In this document: positions 34,845 to 46,265 of the stretch, piece after piece
Layout: the number at the start of each line of letters is the position of its first letter
Position numbering within the stretch: the stretch's first letter is position 1
NCBI GenBank assembly: GCA_963693365.1
Contig: CAVNZM010000016.1
Location: 4,216,001 to 4,280,000, forward strand
Length of the DNA stretch: 64,000 nt
DNA from: Amoebidium appalachense
Lineage: Eukaryota > Ichthyosporea
Direction: 5' to 3'
Notes under the pieces: model-generated
What the model was told of the DNA's origin: nothing
The model's database searches: none
What the model saw: the letters and a program-made list of their open reading frames with translations, nothing else
Program-made: the position numbers and the translations under genes

Positions 34845-36049
34845 GGGTGGGGTGGGGTGTGTATGTGATGTGGGTGGTGGTGGAGTGTGTGTGTGTGATG
34901 TGTGGGTGGGTGGTGTGTGTGTGTGTGGTGTATGTGTGGGTGTGTGTGTGGGTGTAGGTGTGTCTGCAACCGTCGTATGTTGTTGTGGTGGTGTGTTTCT
35001 ACGTGTCTGTGCCTTCCCCCCCTTCCCCCTTTACTCGTGTGTGTCCCCCCCCCCTCCCGGAAACAATGGCACAGAAACCCCCTCCGGTGTGGTTAGAATA
35101 AACACCGGGTTGGGACAAGAAACACTGAGACCATCAGCAAACATCTCCCGGCATCTTTTTCCCGTCTCAAACCAGTCTGAGACATCCTAAACCCGTAACC
35201 CATCCTGAACCATACCCTTTGTAACCGTTATTAGTTAGAGATGACTCCAAGCTATCCCTAACCCGTGCGGCTTTAGCAGGCGATATTAAAGACATCTCTG
35301 TAAGTACGTCCTTAGCATATCTGTAACCCGGCGAAACCCTATCCCGTGTTCCATCTGTTTCCTCCCCCAAGCATATCTTAGAGCCGTCTTTGTTATGTCT
35401 TAAACGAATCTATAAAAAGACAATATTTATGAACTTTTACTAAAAAGATATCCCCAGCATATCTGTAAGCTATCGATCAGCCGTCTACAAGAGCGCTTTG
35501 CGATCACCAATATCCATCTTTAATACTACTTTATGTAGTTCAGACGAGCATATATGGCATACTTAACACCTCTTGAAGAATTTGCAGAGATATATTACAG
35601 ATATGTTGTGGTTAACCTAAATGTATCCTTACGATGTAGTTATGTAATATGTTATTTCAGTCTAACACGAGTTGTCGACTTTAGGACGTACTAAAAGCAA
35701 CTCACCGATAGGCTAGGGATATTTTTATTGGTACATAGTGACACAAACAAGATATGCGTGAGACGTATTTACGTCATAATATAGATTCATCATCAATTGA
35801 GGAAAAGACACAATTAATATACACTTTAGACGGCTTTAGGACGGCCTAACGTTATATATGGTCGCTCCCATAGATAGAATAATTATATATTCATAGTTCT
35901 GGTAAGAGCACCGGAAGATTTCTTGATGCAATTTTAAAGCCATCTTTCAGGATGTTCTAAAAGTCACACTAAAAAGACCGTCGTCATCCTTAAAGTCATC
36001 TGTTGGATGGCTGGAGGTTGTCGTGATGATATCTTAAACCCCCACCTCC

Positions 36050-36640
36050 CTCCTCCTCCCCCCCCCCCCCCCCCCCACCCACCCCACATGAACCTTTGAC
36101 GATCGATGACGACGATGAGGTGCCAGACCCACAGGGTCTTTTCCTGGGGACCACCACCCACCCCACATGAACCTTTGACGATCGATGACGACGAGGAGGT
36201 GCCAGACCCACAGGGTCTTGCCTCCATACTTTATTTACCTTAACAGGACAAAGAGCCGGTACCCACCTATGGGTGCTAAACATGCACATGATCATTCATG
36301 TGCTATAAGAGCAACACAGAAACGAAACATGGAAACAACAGCAGCCATAGAACAAAGAGCCCCAGACCCACAGGGTCTTGCCTCCATACTTTATTTACCT
36401 TAACAGGACAAAGAGCCGGTACCCACCTATGGGTGCTAAACATGCACATGATCATTCGTGTGCTATAAGAGCAACACAGAAACGAAACACGGAAACAACA
36501 GCAGCCATAGGACAAAGAGCCCCAGACCCACAGGGTCTTGCCTCCATACTTTATTTACCCTAACAGGACAAAGAGCCGGTACCCACCTATGAAACGAAAA
36601 ACGGAAACAACAGCAGCCATAGGACAAAGAGCCGGTACCC
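36050..36640. repeat. Tandem repeat of about 155-165 bp units
   Basis: The segment CCAGACCCACAGGGTCTTGC recurs at about 36,208, 36,361 and 36,523 with a related copy near 36,125. Units also share GACAAAGAGCCGGTACCCAC. The last unit is internally deleted. Confidence 0.85.
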
Positions 36641-36752
36641 ACCTCTAGATGATAACGTAGCCTTATAGCTGCTGATGACTTCATGGGCCAACCTTGCCAA
36701 AACCTGTAAAGGAACTCGAGCTAAGAATTAGCTCATCCTACTTGCGAGAAGT

Positions 36753-36788
<36 letters not shown>

Positions 36789-37227
36789 GAGGGGGCTGAC
36801 TGAGAGTGGCAAAAAAAGAGTCGACAGAACCAACCTCAAACATAGTAAGGACGGAAACCCGGACCAGAACTTATGAAGTCTAGAGAAACAGAAAATAGCT
36901 TGAACGATCGGTGGAGGGGATGATAGCTATAGTGCTAACAGCAAAAGTAGTGCCCACAGTCGCTGGTTCAGGAACGTGAAAGGCAACGTGCATCTGCAGC
37001 CAGCAGACACACGCACACGCACGCACACACACACACATACACACACACACACACAGACACAGACACAGACATAATCACAGGACGGACACAGACCAGACAG
37101 ACAAACGCCATATGCACAAAAGCAGGCAACACAAAACTAACCTTCAAAGGGCCTTTCAGCCGCTAGGCAGCATGCAGCATGGTCCAAAACAATCAGCACG
37201 GTGGCTGCGCGATCTGCGCAGGGGATC

Positions 37228-37335
37228 TGTGACAAGGCGACCTGCGGGAAGGGAACTGCGACCAGGCGACCTGCGGGAAGGGACCTGCGACCAGGCGACC
37301 TGCGGGAAAGGACCTGCGGACCTGCGGGAAGGGGG
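37228..37335. repeat. Minisatellite of about 27-29 bp
   Basis: Four units built on GCGACCTGCGGGAAGGGAC. Confidence 0.8.
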
Positions 37336-37439
37336 AAGAGAAATGGAGCAAACAACGTGCGTACAGGCTTAAATGGAGAAAAAATTGCAAACCGGATTGG
37401 GATTTAGCCAATCACTATTCGCCGCGCCGATTAGGAAAA

Positions 37440-37674
37440 AGATAAAAATAGATTTCGGCTCGCGCGCGCGCGCGCATCAGCTTGTGCCCTTAGCGCTACC
37501 CTTAGTGCCCTTAGTCACAACTATCAGACTATAGTTACGTGTCCTCCACTTCTTTGTTCTTGACCATTTTTTCGGCATGAAAAGGTTTCTGTTACTTCTT
37601 GCTGTCCTTCTTAGCGTGCTTGCTTGTCTTTTTTTCAACATGGGTGTCACTGGCGCTTTCGACTTCTTTGAAAT

Positions 37675-37705
<31 letters not shown>

Positions 37706-38097
37706 GCGCGCGCACGCACACACACTCACACATGCACATTGCACACACACACACACACACACACACACAGGCGCGCACACACAGGCACGCACACACACAC
37801 AGGCGCACACCTACACAACACACACAGCACATGCACACACAAGCGCACACACGCACACACCCTGTTATCCCTGATCATGATGCCCCCTCCCCCCCCTCCC
37901 TCTTCCCCCCCGCGCACCCCCCCCCCCCCCCCCCCCCCCCCCACCCACCCCACCCACCCACCTACAAAGACGAAAACATTGTACATGTATTGCATACACA
38001 AATATACTCGCACATATACATACACACATTCACTTTAATCTTTCAGGCTACATGTGCAATATACATTAATTATGCACAGTCGATAGAATTCGTTGTG

Positions 38098-38141
<44 letters not shown>

Positions 38142-38160
38142 CCCCTCGTTCCCCCCATAT
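37440..38160. repeat. CG/CA-rich and C-run block
   Basis: (CG)n at 37,457-37,474 and 37,690-37,712, CA-rich DNA to 37,860, and C-runs at 37,917-37,942 and 38,100-38,138. No gene recognised. Confidence 0.7.
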
Positions 38161-38399
38161 GCAATGGGGATAATATTGTTTCCCGCTATTAATTAAAAAA
38201 TCACCGTTCTAACTTCCTAAGACCGAACCACTTGTAACACCGACAGTTTCGGTTGTGTGGAACCCCCCCCCCCCCCCCCCCCTCCCCCCCCCCAACCCAC
38301 CCACCACCTTACCAATATTGAGGTGTACACTGCCCCCACATCCCCAACTGTGTGCTGAATATCCCGTGCTAGGAAACCAATAACGTGAAAGTAACACAT

Positions 38400-40425
38400 G
38401 CCGCATGTGGGTAGTTAATGAAAAAACCAATAATGTCTAGGTAACATACTATGTACATATACTATGCTACAAAGGGGGTTCTATACGAGCTACAACGTTG
38501 TGTTTTTTTCGTGTGACCCTCGTACTCCAGGGGCACATTCACCATCCCCCCCATAAACTTTGTGGTAAAGTTCTCGTGCTAGAAGCTGTTCTGTGGGTAG
38601 TTATTGAAAAAACGAATAATGTCTAGGTAACACATGTACATATGCTATGCTACAAGGGGGGTTCTATTCGAGCTACAATGTTGTGTTTTTTTTGTGTGAC
38701 CCTCGTACTCCAGGGGCACATTCACCATCCCCCCCATAAACTTTGTGGTAAATCTCTCGTGCTAGAGGCTGTTCTGTGGGTAGTTATTGAAAAACCAATA
38801 ATGTCTAGGTAACATATGTACATATACTATGCTACAAGGGGGGTTCTATACGAGCTACAACGTTGTGTTTTTTTCGTGTGACCCTTGTGCTCCAGGGGCA
38901 CATTTACCATCCCCCCCATAAACTTTTTGGTAAATGTCTCGTGCTAGAAGCTGTTCTGTGGGTAGTTATTGAAAAAACCAATAATGTCTAGGTAACACAT
39001 GGACGTATACTATGCTACAAGGGGGGTCTATTCGAGCTACAACATTGTGTTTTTTTCGTGTGACCCTCGTACTCCAGGGGCACATTCTCCATCCCCCCCA
39101 TAAACTGTGTGGTAAATTTCTCGTGCTAGAAGCTGTTCTGTGGGTAGTTATTGAAAAAACCAATAATGTCTAGGTAACACATGTACATATACTATGCTAC
39201 AATTGCAAGGGGGGTTCTATTCGAGCTACAATGTTGTGTTTTTTTCGTGTGACCCTTGTACTCCAGGGGCACATTCACCATCCCCCCATAAACTTTGTGG
39301 TAAATGTCTCGTGCTAGAAGCTGTTCTGTGGGTAGTTATTGAAAAAACCAATAATGTCTAGGTAACACATGGACGTATACTATGCTACAAGGGGGGTCTA
39401 TTCGAGCTACAACATTGTGTTTTTTTCGTGTGACCCTCGTACTCCAGGGGCACATTCTCCATCCCCCCATAAACTGTGTGGTAAATGTCTCGTGCTAGAA
39501 GCTGTTCTGTGGGTAGTTATTGAAAAAACCAATAATGTCTAGGTAACATACTATGTACATATACTATGCTACAAGGGGGGTTCTATACGAGCTACAATGT
39601 TGTGTTTTTTTTGTGTGACCCTCGTACTCCAGGGGCACATTCACCATCCCCCCATAAACTCTGTGGTAAATCTCTCGTGCTAGAGGCTGTTCTGTGGGTA
39701 GTTATTGAAAAACCAATAATGTCTAGGTAACATATGTACATATACTATGCTACAAGGGGGGTGCTATACGAGCTACAACGTTGTGTTTTTTTCGTGTGAC
39801 CTTCGTACTCCAGGGGCACATTCACCATCCCCCCCATAAACGTTGTGGTAAAGGGCTCGTGCTAGAAGCTGTTCTGTGGGTAGTTATTGAAAAAACCAAT
39901 AATGTCTAGGTAACACATGTACATATACCATGCTACAAGGGGGGTTCTATTCGAGCTACAATGTTGTGTTTTTTTCGTGTGACCTTCGTACTCCAGGGGC
40001 ACATTCACCATCCCCCCCATAAACTTTGTGGTAAATCTCTCGTGCTAGAGGCTGTTCTGTGGGTAGTTATTGAAAAACCAATAATGTCTAGGTAACATAT
40101 GTACATATACTATGCTACAAGGGGGGTTCTATACGAGCTACAACGTTGTGTTTTTTTCGTGTGACCCTCGTACTCCAGGGGTACATTTACCATCCCCCCC
40201 ATAAACGTTGTGGTAAAGGTCTCGTGCGAGAAGCTGTTCTGTGGGTAGTTATTGAAAAAACCAATAATGTCTAGGTAACATATGTACATATACTATGCTA
40301 CAAGGGGGGTTCTATTCGAGCTACAAGGTTGTGTTTTTTTCGTGTGACCCTCGTACTCCAGGGGCACATTCACCATCCCCCATAAACTTTGTGGTAAATG
40401 TCTCGTGCTAGAAGCTGTTCTGTGT
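38400..40425. repeat. 182-bp satellite, about 11 units
   Basis: CTGTTCTGTGGGTAGTTATT recurs at 38,586, 38,769, 38,951, 39,133, 39,321, 39,502, 39,687, 39,869, 40,052 and 40,233, with a truncated last unit at 40,413. Spacings are 180-188 bp. Each unit also holds GTCTAGGTAACA, GAGCTACAA-GTTGTG and CTCCAGGGGCACATTC. Two unit types (AGAAGCTG and AGAGGCTG) alternate irregularly. Confidence 0.92.
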
Positions 40426-40603
40426 CTGATGTGTGGATGTCTGTGTATGTTGTGTGTGTGTGCATGTCTGTGTGTGTGTATGTGCTCAGTTGAAAGGGAA
40501 GGGGGGGAGAGGGGGGATGCACCGTGTGTGTGCATGTGTGCACGTGTGTGTGTGTGTGCTCTGTGGAGAGGGAAGGGGAGGGGGGAAATGCACCGTGTGT
40601 GTG

Positions 40604-40641
<38 letters not shown>

Positions 40642-40847
40642 TGTGTCTGTGTGTATTTTTGTGTGCCACAGTGTATGTGTGTGTGTGTGTTGTGTGTTTG
40701 TGTGTGTGTGCATGTCTGTGTGCATCGTGTGTGGTGTGTGTGTGTGTGTGTGCATGTCTGTGCATGTGTGCATGTGCTCGGTGGATAGGGAAGGGGAAGG
40801 GGGGGGATTCGTGTCCGTGCATGTGTGCATGTGTGCATGTGTGTGTG

Positions 40848-40884
<37 letters not shown>

Positions 40885-41335
40885 ATGTATGTGTGTGTGT
40901 ATGTGCTCAGTTGAGAGGGAAGGAGAGAGGGGGGATGCACCGTGTGTGTGCATGTGTGCACGTGTGTGTGTGTGTGCTTTGTGGAGAGGGAAGGGGATGG
41001 GGGAAATGCACCGTGTGTGTGCATGTGTGTGTGTGTGTGTGTGCGTGTGTGTGTGTGTGTGTTGTGTGTTTGTGTTGGTGTGTGCATGTCTGTGTGCATC
41101 GTGTGTGTTGTGTGTGTGTGTGTGTGCATGTCTGTGCATGTGTGCATGTGCTCGGTGGAGAGGGAAGGGGAAGGGGGGGATTCGTGTCCGTGCATGTGTG
41201 CATGTGTGCATGTGCGTGTGTGTGTGTGTGGTGTGTGTGTGTGTGTGTGCGCATGTATGTGTGTGTGTATGTGCTCAGTTGAGAGGGAAGGGGAGGGGGG
41301 GGATGCACCGTGTGTGTGCATGTGTGCATGTTAAT
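40426..41335. repeat. Compound GT-rich higher-order repeat
   Basis: Three G-rich modules (GTTGAGAGGGAAGG...ATGCACCG, GTGGAGAGGGAAGGGG...AAATGCACCG and CGGTGGAGAGGGAAGGGG...ATTCGTGTCCG) are separated by (GT)n-like DNA. The whole series occurs twice, plus one extra first module at 41,275. Confidence 0.8.
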
Positions 41336-41852
41336 GCAAAGTACACACGGGGGAGTCCGTAGAATTTTTTTCCCGACGGAGGGGGGGGGGGGGGGGGGGG
41401 GGCATGATCGGGGAATTTCAGTGTTTTCTCCAGTCCCGCATGCAACATACCAGCCTTCGTATTCAAAAAACCCAAACACCCTTTCCTTTAGCAAGTAGCT
41501 GACTTTCTCACCACCAAACGTAGATGGGGGTGGGGGGGAGTGCCCACGTTCACCCACACATCCCCACGGGCATTTGCCGGGCCCATCAGGGGGGGTCCAA
41601 GAGGGGGGGGGGGGGGTCATTCTATAGTGTGCATGTGTTGTGGAGGGAATTTGAAACGTGCAAAAACCCTCAGAATGGACGGATTTCGATGCAGTTTTTT
41701 TTGTTTTCCCAATGGGAAGGTACGTTAATGCAAAGTACACACGGGGGAGTCCATAGGATTTTTTCCCGACGGACGGGGGGACGTGATCGGGGAATTTCAA
41801 GAAGAAAAATCTAAAATCTCAATATCTGCCAAAACCCTCCGAATGGACGGGG

Positions 41853-41924
<72 letters not shown>

Positions 41925-41935
41925 GGCATCAAACG
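41330..41935. repeat. Direct repeat and long G-run
   Basis: GTTAATGCAAAGTACACACG...TTTTTTCCCGACGGA occurs at 41,330 and 41,724. CTC(A/C)GAATGGACGG occurs at 41,670 and 41,837. A G-run of about 70 bases ends at 41,923. Confidence 0.75.
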
Positions 41936-42402
41936 TGATGGCTCACCCCCCCCCCCCCCCCCCCCCCCTCCCCGGCGGGCCCGCCGCTGCGCTGCGGAAG
42001 ATTACTCTGATCTACTCGAATCCTTTTGTCCCAAACACAGGCTTGCAGGATAAGAAAGGCCTGCACCTTGCAAAGCTGGATGCCTATTTTGCATCAGAAG
42101 GGAACTTCGACCCCAGCCCCAGGCTTGAAGGACGTGGCAATTGCCTAAAGTTCCTGCCGCTACAGCTGCAGTTGTTCCTAGCGGGCTTAACGCCTGCTGA
42201 AGCACGGGGGACTCCACGGGGGGATCTGCCTCTTCCAGTGAAAAGAAAAATATTCCCATACAACTTGAACAGCTGCTATATTCGACTGCAAGAAGGTGAG
42301 GAGGGAGTGTATCTTAGGGTGGTGGGGTGTAAGGAGTTTTATGGTCGGCGATCCGCACTGCAGTTTCAGGTATGGTTGGCGTATTTATTCAGGACGTACT
42401 GA
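41935..42402 (+). CDS. ORF of unknown function inside the 9.3-kb segment
   Basis: Open for 155 codons. The first 20 or so come from a C-run and are unreliable. The rest has ordinary protein composition: RKITLIYSNPFVPNTGLQDK, LHLAKLDAYFASEGNFDPSP, NCLKFLPLQLQLFLAGLTP and FYGRRSALQFQVWLAYLF. It shows no motif I know. A canonical poly(A) signal AATAAA lies about 400 bases downstream (42,808). It could be a captured host-gene fragment or part of the mobile element. Introns are possible (for example a GTGAGG donor near 42,295). Confidence 0.4.
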   Translation: MMAHPPPPPPPLPGGPAAALRKITLIYSNPFVPNTGLQDKKGLHLAKLDAYFASEGNFDPSPRLEGRGNCLKFLPLQLQLFLAGLTPAEARGTPRGDLPLPVKRKIFPYNLNSCYIRLQEGEEGVYLRVVGCKEFYGRRSALQFQVWLAYLFRTY

Positions 42403-43080
42403 CAGAATAGTAAGTATAGCTCTAGTATAGCGTGAGGATATTCTTAGGAGCTTCCTAAGGTATGCGATATATATCTTTGCGTTTTTTTGCGTTTTTTGTG
42501 CATTTTTTTATTTTTTATTTTTTAATGTGTTTATTTAGGGTAAATTCAACGCACCGGCCACTTGCTCCGCGCAGGCATTGCACCGTTTGCCAAAGTATCT
42601 CGCCTAATTTATAGGTACCTTAAATATTATTACAACTAAAACTTCTGTATTTGGCAGTTGAATGCCCCAGTTTTAATTACATTATACGGATCATGATTGT
42701 AAGATAACAGTGCTTCGGATTCTGTTTTGCACTCCTCCAGTAAATCTTTGTTTCCATTGGCTATCATCTCGCACGCACCTGCGCGACGCCTTCATGTTTC
42801 ATGTTTCAATAAAAGCGTGACCTTGTGACGCCTTCATTGTGAATGCTGTGTGAAATTCGATCCTAAAAAACAACCAATCAAAAACGTTGGAGTAATCTAT
42901 CCCACAATCAAATGCGCAATCCCTTTTCCCGCCGTATATATTGAGCTAACCCTCGCATCACGGAACGTGGTCCTGGGTAATCGGCATTGACAGGGTGGTA
43001 AAGAGGCCGTGGCTGAGCTCGTTAGCGATACGTGCTTTGCTTTTGTATCCCAGGGAACACTTAAAGATCATCCAAATCGA
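42403..43080. other. Non-coding segment with possible poly(A) signal
   Basis: AT-rich DNA with CAATAAAAGC at 42,807 and a direct repeat GACGCCTTCAT (42,785 and 42,829). No gene recognised. Confidence 0.4.
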
Positions 43081-43092
43081 TCCCATTAAACC

Positions 43093-44066
43093 CTTAAAGA
43101 GGTCCTAAAGTAATCCTAACACAATACCTAATTGCAACTCTGAACATCTTTAAGCTACCCCAAATAGGGCGTGAAGATCGCAGAAAGGTATCACCAATAC
43201 TTGCCTAAGATTGCGTTAGCATATCACATGCACAGACATGGCCTGTCTTGAAGATATAATTGGGATGGCCAATAGTGCTACAAACACACAAAAGAACTCT
43301 CCAAAGATCTCCTTAGATGATCCACTGCCTAGCTGTGATATATCCTGACGACATCCTGTGCACATCCTAACGCAATCAGTTCGTTTCGCAAATGTTGCAT
43401 GGCCATACGGGATTAAGAGAGGATAAAGATTGTACTAAGATCTCCGCACTACATCTTTAACATATCTCTACGCCCATCCCACGAGCGCCTTGTGTCAACT
43501 TACTTGCGTGTATAATGCATCTTACACACATCTATATAATATGTATCGGTATCTCTCATAGACATCCTGTAGAATGAGTGCAGACGTCTTAAAGAGGTCC
43601 TAAAGTAATCCTCACACAATAGCTAATTGCAACTCTGAACATCTTTAAGCTACCCCAAATAGGGCGTGAAGATCGCAGAAAGGTATCACCAATACATGCC
43701 TAAGATTGCGTTAGCATATCACATGCACAGACATGGCCTGTCTTGAAGATATAATTGGGATGGCCAAAAGCGCTACAAAAGAACTCTCCAAAGATCTCCT
43801 TAGATGATCTACTGCCTAGCTGTGATATATCCTGACGACATCCTAACGCAATCAGTTCGTTTCGCAAATGTTGCATGGCCATACGGGATTAAGAGAGGAT
43901 AAAGATTGTACTAAGATCTCTGCAGTACATCTTTAACATATCTCTACGCCCATCCCACGAGCGCCTTGTGTCAACTTACTTGCGTGTATAATGCATCTTA
44001 CACACATCTATATAATATGTATCGGTATCTCTCATAGACATCCTGTAGAATGAGTGCAGACGTCTT
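43093..44066. repeat. 495-bp tandem duplication
   Basis: Copy 1 (43,093-43,587) and copy 2 (43,588-44,066) both begin CTTAAAGAGGTCCTAAAGTA and are nearly identical. Copy 2 lacks CACAAACACA-type and GTGCACATCC-type short segments, 16 bp in all. Confidence 0.92.
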
Positions 44067-44469
44067 TAGGACATCTGTTAACTACACCATGTTCCGGGAT
44101 GATAACAATATGTCCTCAATCCGTCCAGGATATCTTTAAGACGTAATAGACCAGAAAATTCGAAAGACGTCTTTAATATATCCCGTATGCATCCGCAACC
44201 CATCGGACAATTTAAAGGGGGGTTAAGGACATCCGGACTTGTGCTGATGGGTATAAGTGCACTTCAAGGTGTCTGTATGACATCTTGTCAGACGACTTTA
44301 CTACGTCTTTAAGATGTCCACTGTCTTGAACCCATGCCAGACGTATTTAATATATATGGGATGTGTTTCAGACGCCTTGCCATCCTGAAATTCCGGGTTA
44401 TCCTAAACCCGTCCTAAGCTATCTTTTAGATATATTAACGACGATAGGACGTCCTAAAGTCGTACAGGA

Positions 44470-44781
44470 CAGGTTTCGGATGGGGGGTGATCTTTGCTGA
44501 TGACCATCCACTTGTGGCTGGGGAACCTCCCCCAACCACAAAACATTCACACCATTCATACCTTTGGTAGAGTCACCCCACAAACATTCATGCCATACCA
44601 CCTCGACGCTGTCTTGAGGACCCACGACGATGCCCGGCTCCCACACGTATCGGGGCGGTGAGGGGGCAAAGGGAAGCTTAACCTGGGGTGGGGGAGGGTG
44701 AAGGTTCTCTGCAACCTGGGGGGGACCGATACTGTCCCCCCCCCCTCCCTCAGTGACCCCAGCTTCCCCCTCCCCCGGAAC
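44470..44781 (-). other. Remainder of the gag-pol linker on the right side of the insertion
   Basis: Minus-strand frames after the gag stop stay open through WEPGIVVGPQDSVEVVWHEC and GVNVLWLGEVPQPQVDG, which look like retroelement protein rather than intron. I infer that this once continued into the segment now at 34.85-35.17 kb. Confidence 0.5.
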
Positions 44782-46140
44782 TCAATAGCTCTTGTAACTA
44801 CGGCAATATGCAGCAGAGTGCCCTTGCCGGCCACAAAAGTAACATGCACCAAAGAAGGGGCCAGGGGGGACTTCAAAACCTTGGCGCAAAGCATAACCGG
44901 GAGCCCGGTCATGCTGGGGGGGCCCACCGTGTGCACCACGGCCCCCCCTTCCCCCCTGCCCCCCTCGGCCTCTCTCACCACCATTTCCACCCCTCCCTCT
45001 ACCCTGCCCACCACCACGAGCAAGATAAGGGGCAAACCTCTCGGTGAACTGCTGCTGTTGTCCTCCACGTCCACCTCGGCCACGACCGCCGTGTCCACCC
45101 CGGTCGCCGCCACGGCCACCCCGGAAGCCGAAGCCCCCTCGGCCAGAAAAGACGGCCTGGGAGAGCTCGGCAACCTGCTTGACCAACATGGTGAGTGCAT
45201 CTGGCTGTTCACCCTCTTTTTTCTCTTTTTCCCCCTTCTGTCCACTCTCCTTCTTTTTCTTGTCTACTTCCATCACCTCCTTTTTATCCCTCTTATTGAA
45301 CTTCACCTCGTGCATGGCAAGCAAGTGACGTTTAACATGCAACACCACCTCATCTACATCATCATGCTCCCCAAACATGCGTGCAGTGTCTGTGTTTACA
45401 GAGAGAGCCTTACGAGCAAACTCGAATTTTTCCCTATCACTCACGTCACCAGCTAACTCACAAAGGTCTTCAAAGACCCGATATTCCCTCTCAAAGAATG
45501 CACGAGCTTCTACGGGGGACATATCTAAAGTGGGAAAGGTATACTTCCATTCTCTGAGCTGGGCCCGGAAGGTACGGCGCCGGTCGGCCGTCAGGTATCG
45601 GCCGACGAGCCGGGCCGTATACTCGAGCTCGTTTTCCGGCCGTGTGAAGGCCTCGAGCTCCCCGTCCACGCCGTCGGTGCTGTTCTCGTCCTCGTCGTCG
45701 GGGATGAACCGTGCAGCCAGACGTTTCTGGCCGAGTGTCCGGGACACCATCTCGTCCCTCCCCTCGTCGTACTGCTGCTCGTATATACGAGCCGTCACCT
45801 GGGGGGCCTGCTCGGCCCGGTACGGGTGCTCCTCCATCAGGGTGCATAAGTCGGCCATTGTTTTGTGGTCGATGCACTGTTTGATCATTAAGCACGAGGC
45901 CGCCACAGTGGGGGCCTTCTTTGTGTCTAACACTAGGGTGGGTGTGTTAGCTAGGAGTGTCCTAAGCCACCTAGGTATTTCCGAGTCGTGTTTGAGTGTA
46001 AAACTGAAAGCTGTGGTCTGTCTAACGTCTAGTGTATGAACCTGTGGTACCTGTGTGTGCAGGGAGCTATCCTCCGCTGCCAATGCGTAGAACATATCTA
46101 CGTTAAACTTAGCCATTGTGTGGTGTGTGCCCGAACTCAT
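44782..46140 (-). CDS. gag: Gag polyprotein of the chromovirus-like element
   Basis: A 452-residue intact ORF begins 126 bases inside the 5' LTR. The N-terminal 260 or so residues are a helical Gag core (for example ARLVGRYLTADRRRTFRAQL and MSPVEARAFFEREYRVFEDL). A lysine/glutamate-rich segment with DKKKKESGQKGEKEKK follows, then a long RGG-rich region (FRGGRGGDRGGHGGRG). Near the C-terminus lies a zinc knuckle, CYFCGRQGHSAAYC (CX2CX4HX4C). Gag packages the element RNA into virus-like particles. The RGG box together with the knuckle suggests strong RNA binding. The frame ends in a stop before the large insertion. Confidence 0.9.
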   Translation of the reverse strand: MSSGTHHTMAKFNVDMFYALAAEDSSLHTQVPQVHTLDVRQTTAFSFTLKHDSEIPRWLRTLLANTPTLVLDTKKAPTVAASCLMIKQCIDHKTMADLCTLMEEHPYRAEQAPQVTARIYEQQYDEGRDEMVSRTLGQKRLAARFIPDDEDENSTDGVDGELEAFTRPENELEYTARLVGRYLTADRRRTFRAQLREWKYTFPTLDMSPVEARAFFEREYRVFEDLCELAGDVSDREKFEFARKALSVNTDTARMFGEHDDVDEVVLHVKRHLLAMHEVKFNKRDKKEVMEVDKKKKESGQKGEKEKKEGEQPDALTMLVKQVAELSQAVFSGRGGFGFRGGRGGDRGGHGGRGRGGRGGQQQQFTERFAPYLARGGGQGRGRGGNGGERGRGGQGGRGGRGAHGGPPQHDRAPGYALRQGFEVPPGPFFGACYFCGRQGHSAAYCRSYKSY

Positions 46141-46265
46141 GTGGTTGTGTTTTTTTTTTTTTTTTTTTTTTTTTTTCTGTGTGTTTGAGGTGTAGCAACA
46201 GCCCAGAAGGAACTGTCACCGCGTTACCCTAGCGCGAAAAACCGCACTAAAAGAAAGGTGTAGCT

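Larger units (their letters stand above)
35170..44465. mobile_element. About 9.3-kb inserted segment between gag and pol, of unknown class
   Basis: Retroelement coding stops at both edges. The two outer parts (35.17-36.0 kb and 43.0-44.46 kb) share a style not seen elsewhere: dense short words such as ATCCTAAACCCG, ATCTTTAAGACG, TTTAGGACGTCC and GCATATCTGTAA. Between them are tandem repeats, simple sequence and one ORF. I infer one mobile element with motif-rich subterminal regions. I could not find convincing terminal inverted repeats or a target duplication, so the limits are approximate. No transposase was recognised. Confidence 0.5.

Noticed and set aside
35170-35300. Telomere-like repeats (CCTAAACCCGTAACCC)
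   Set aside because: The words are irregular and do not form CCCTAAA tandem units, so an interstitial telomere is not supported.
36700-36880. Small plus-strand ORF with a Gly run
   Set aside because: The centre is a G-run. The flanks show no coding character.
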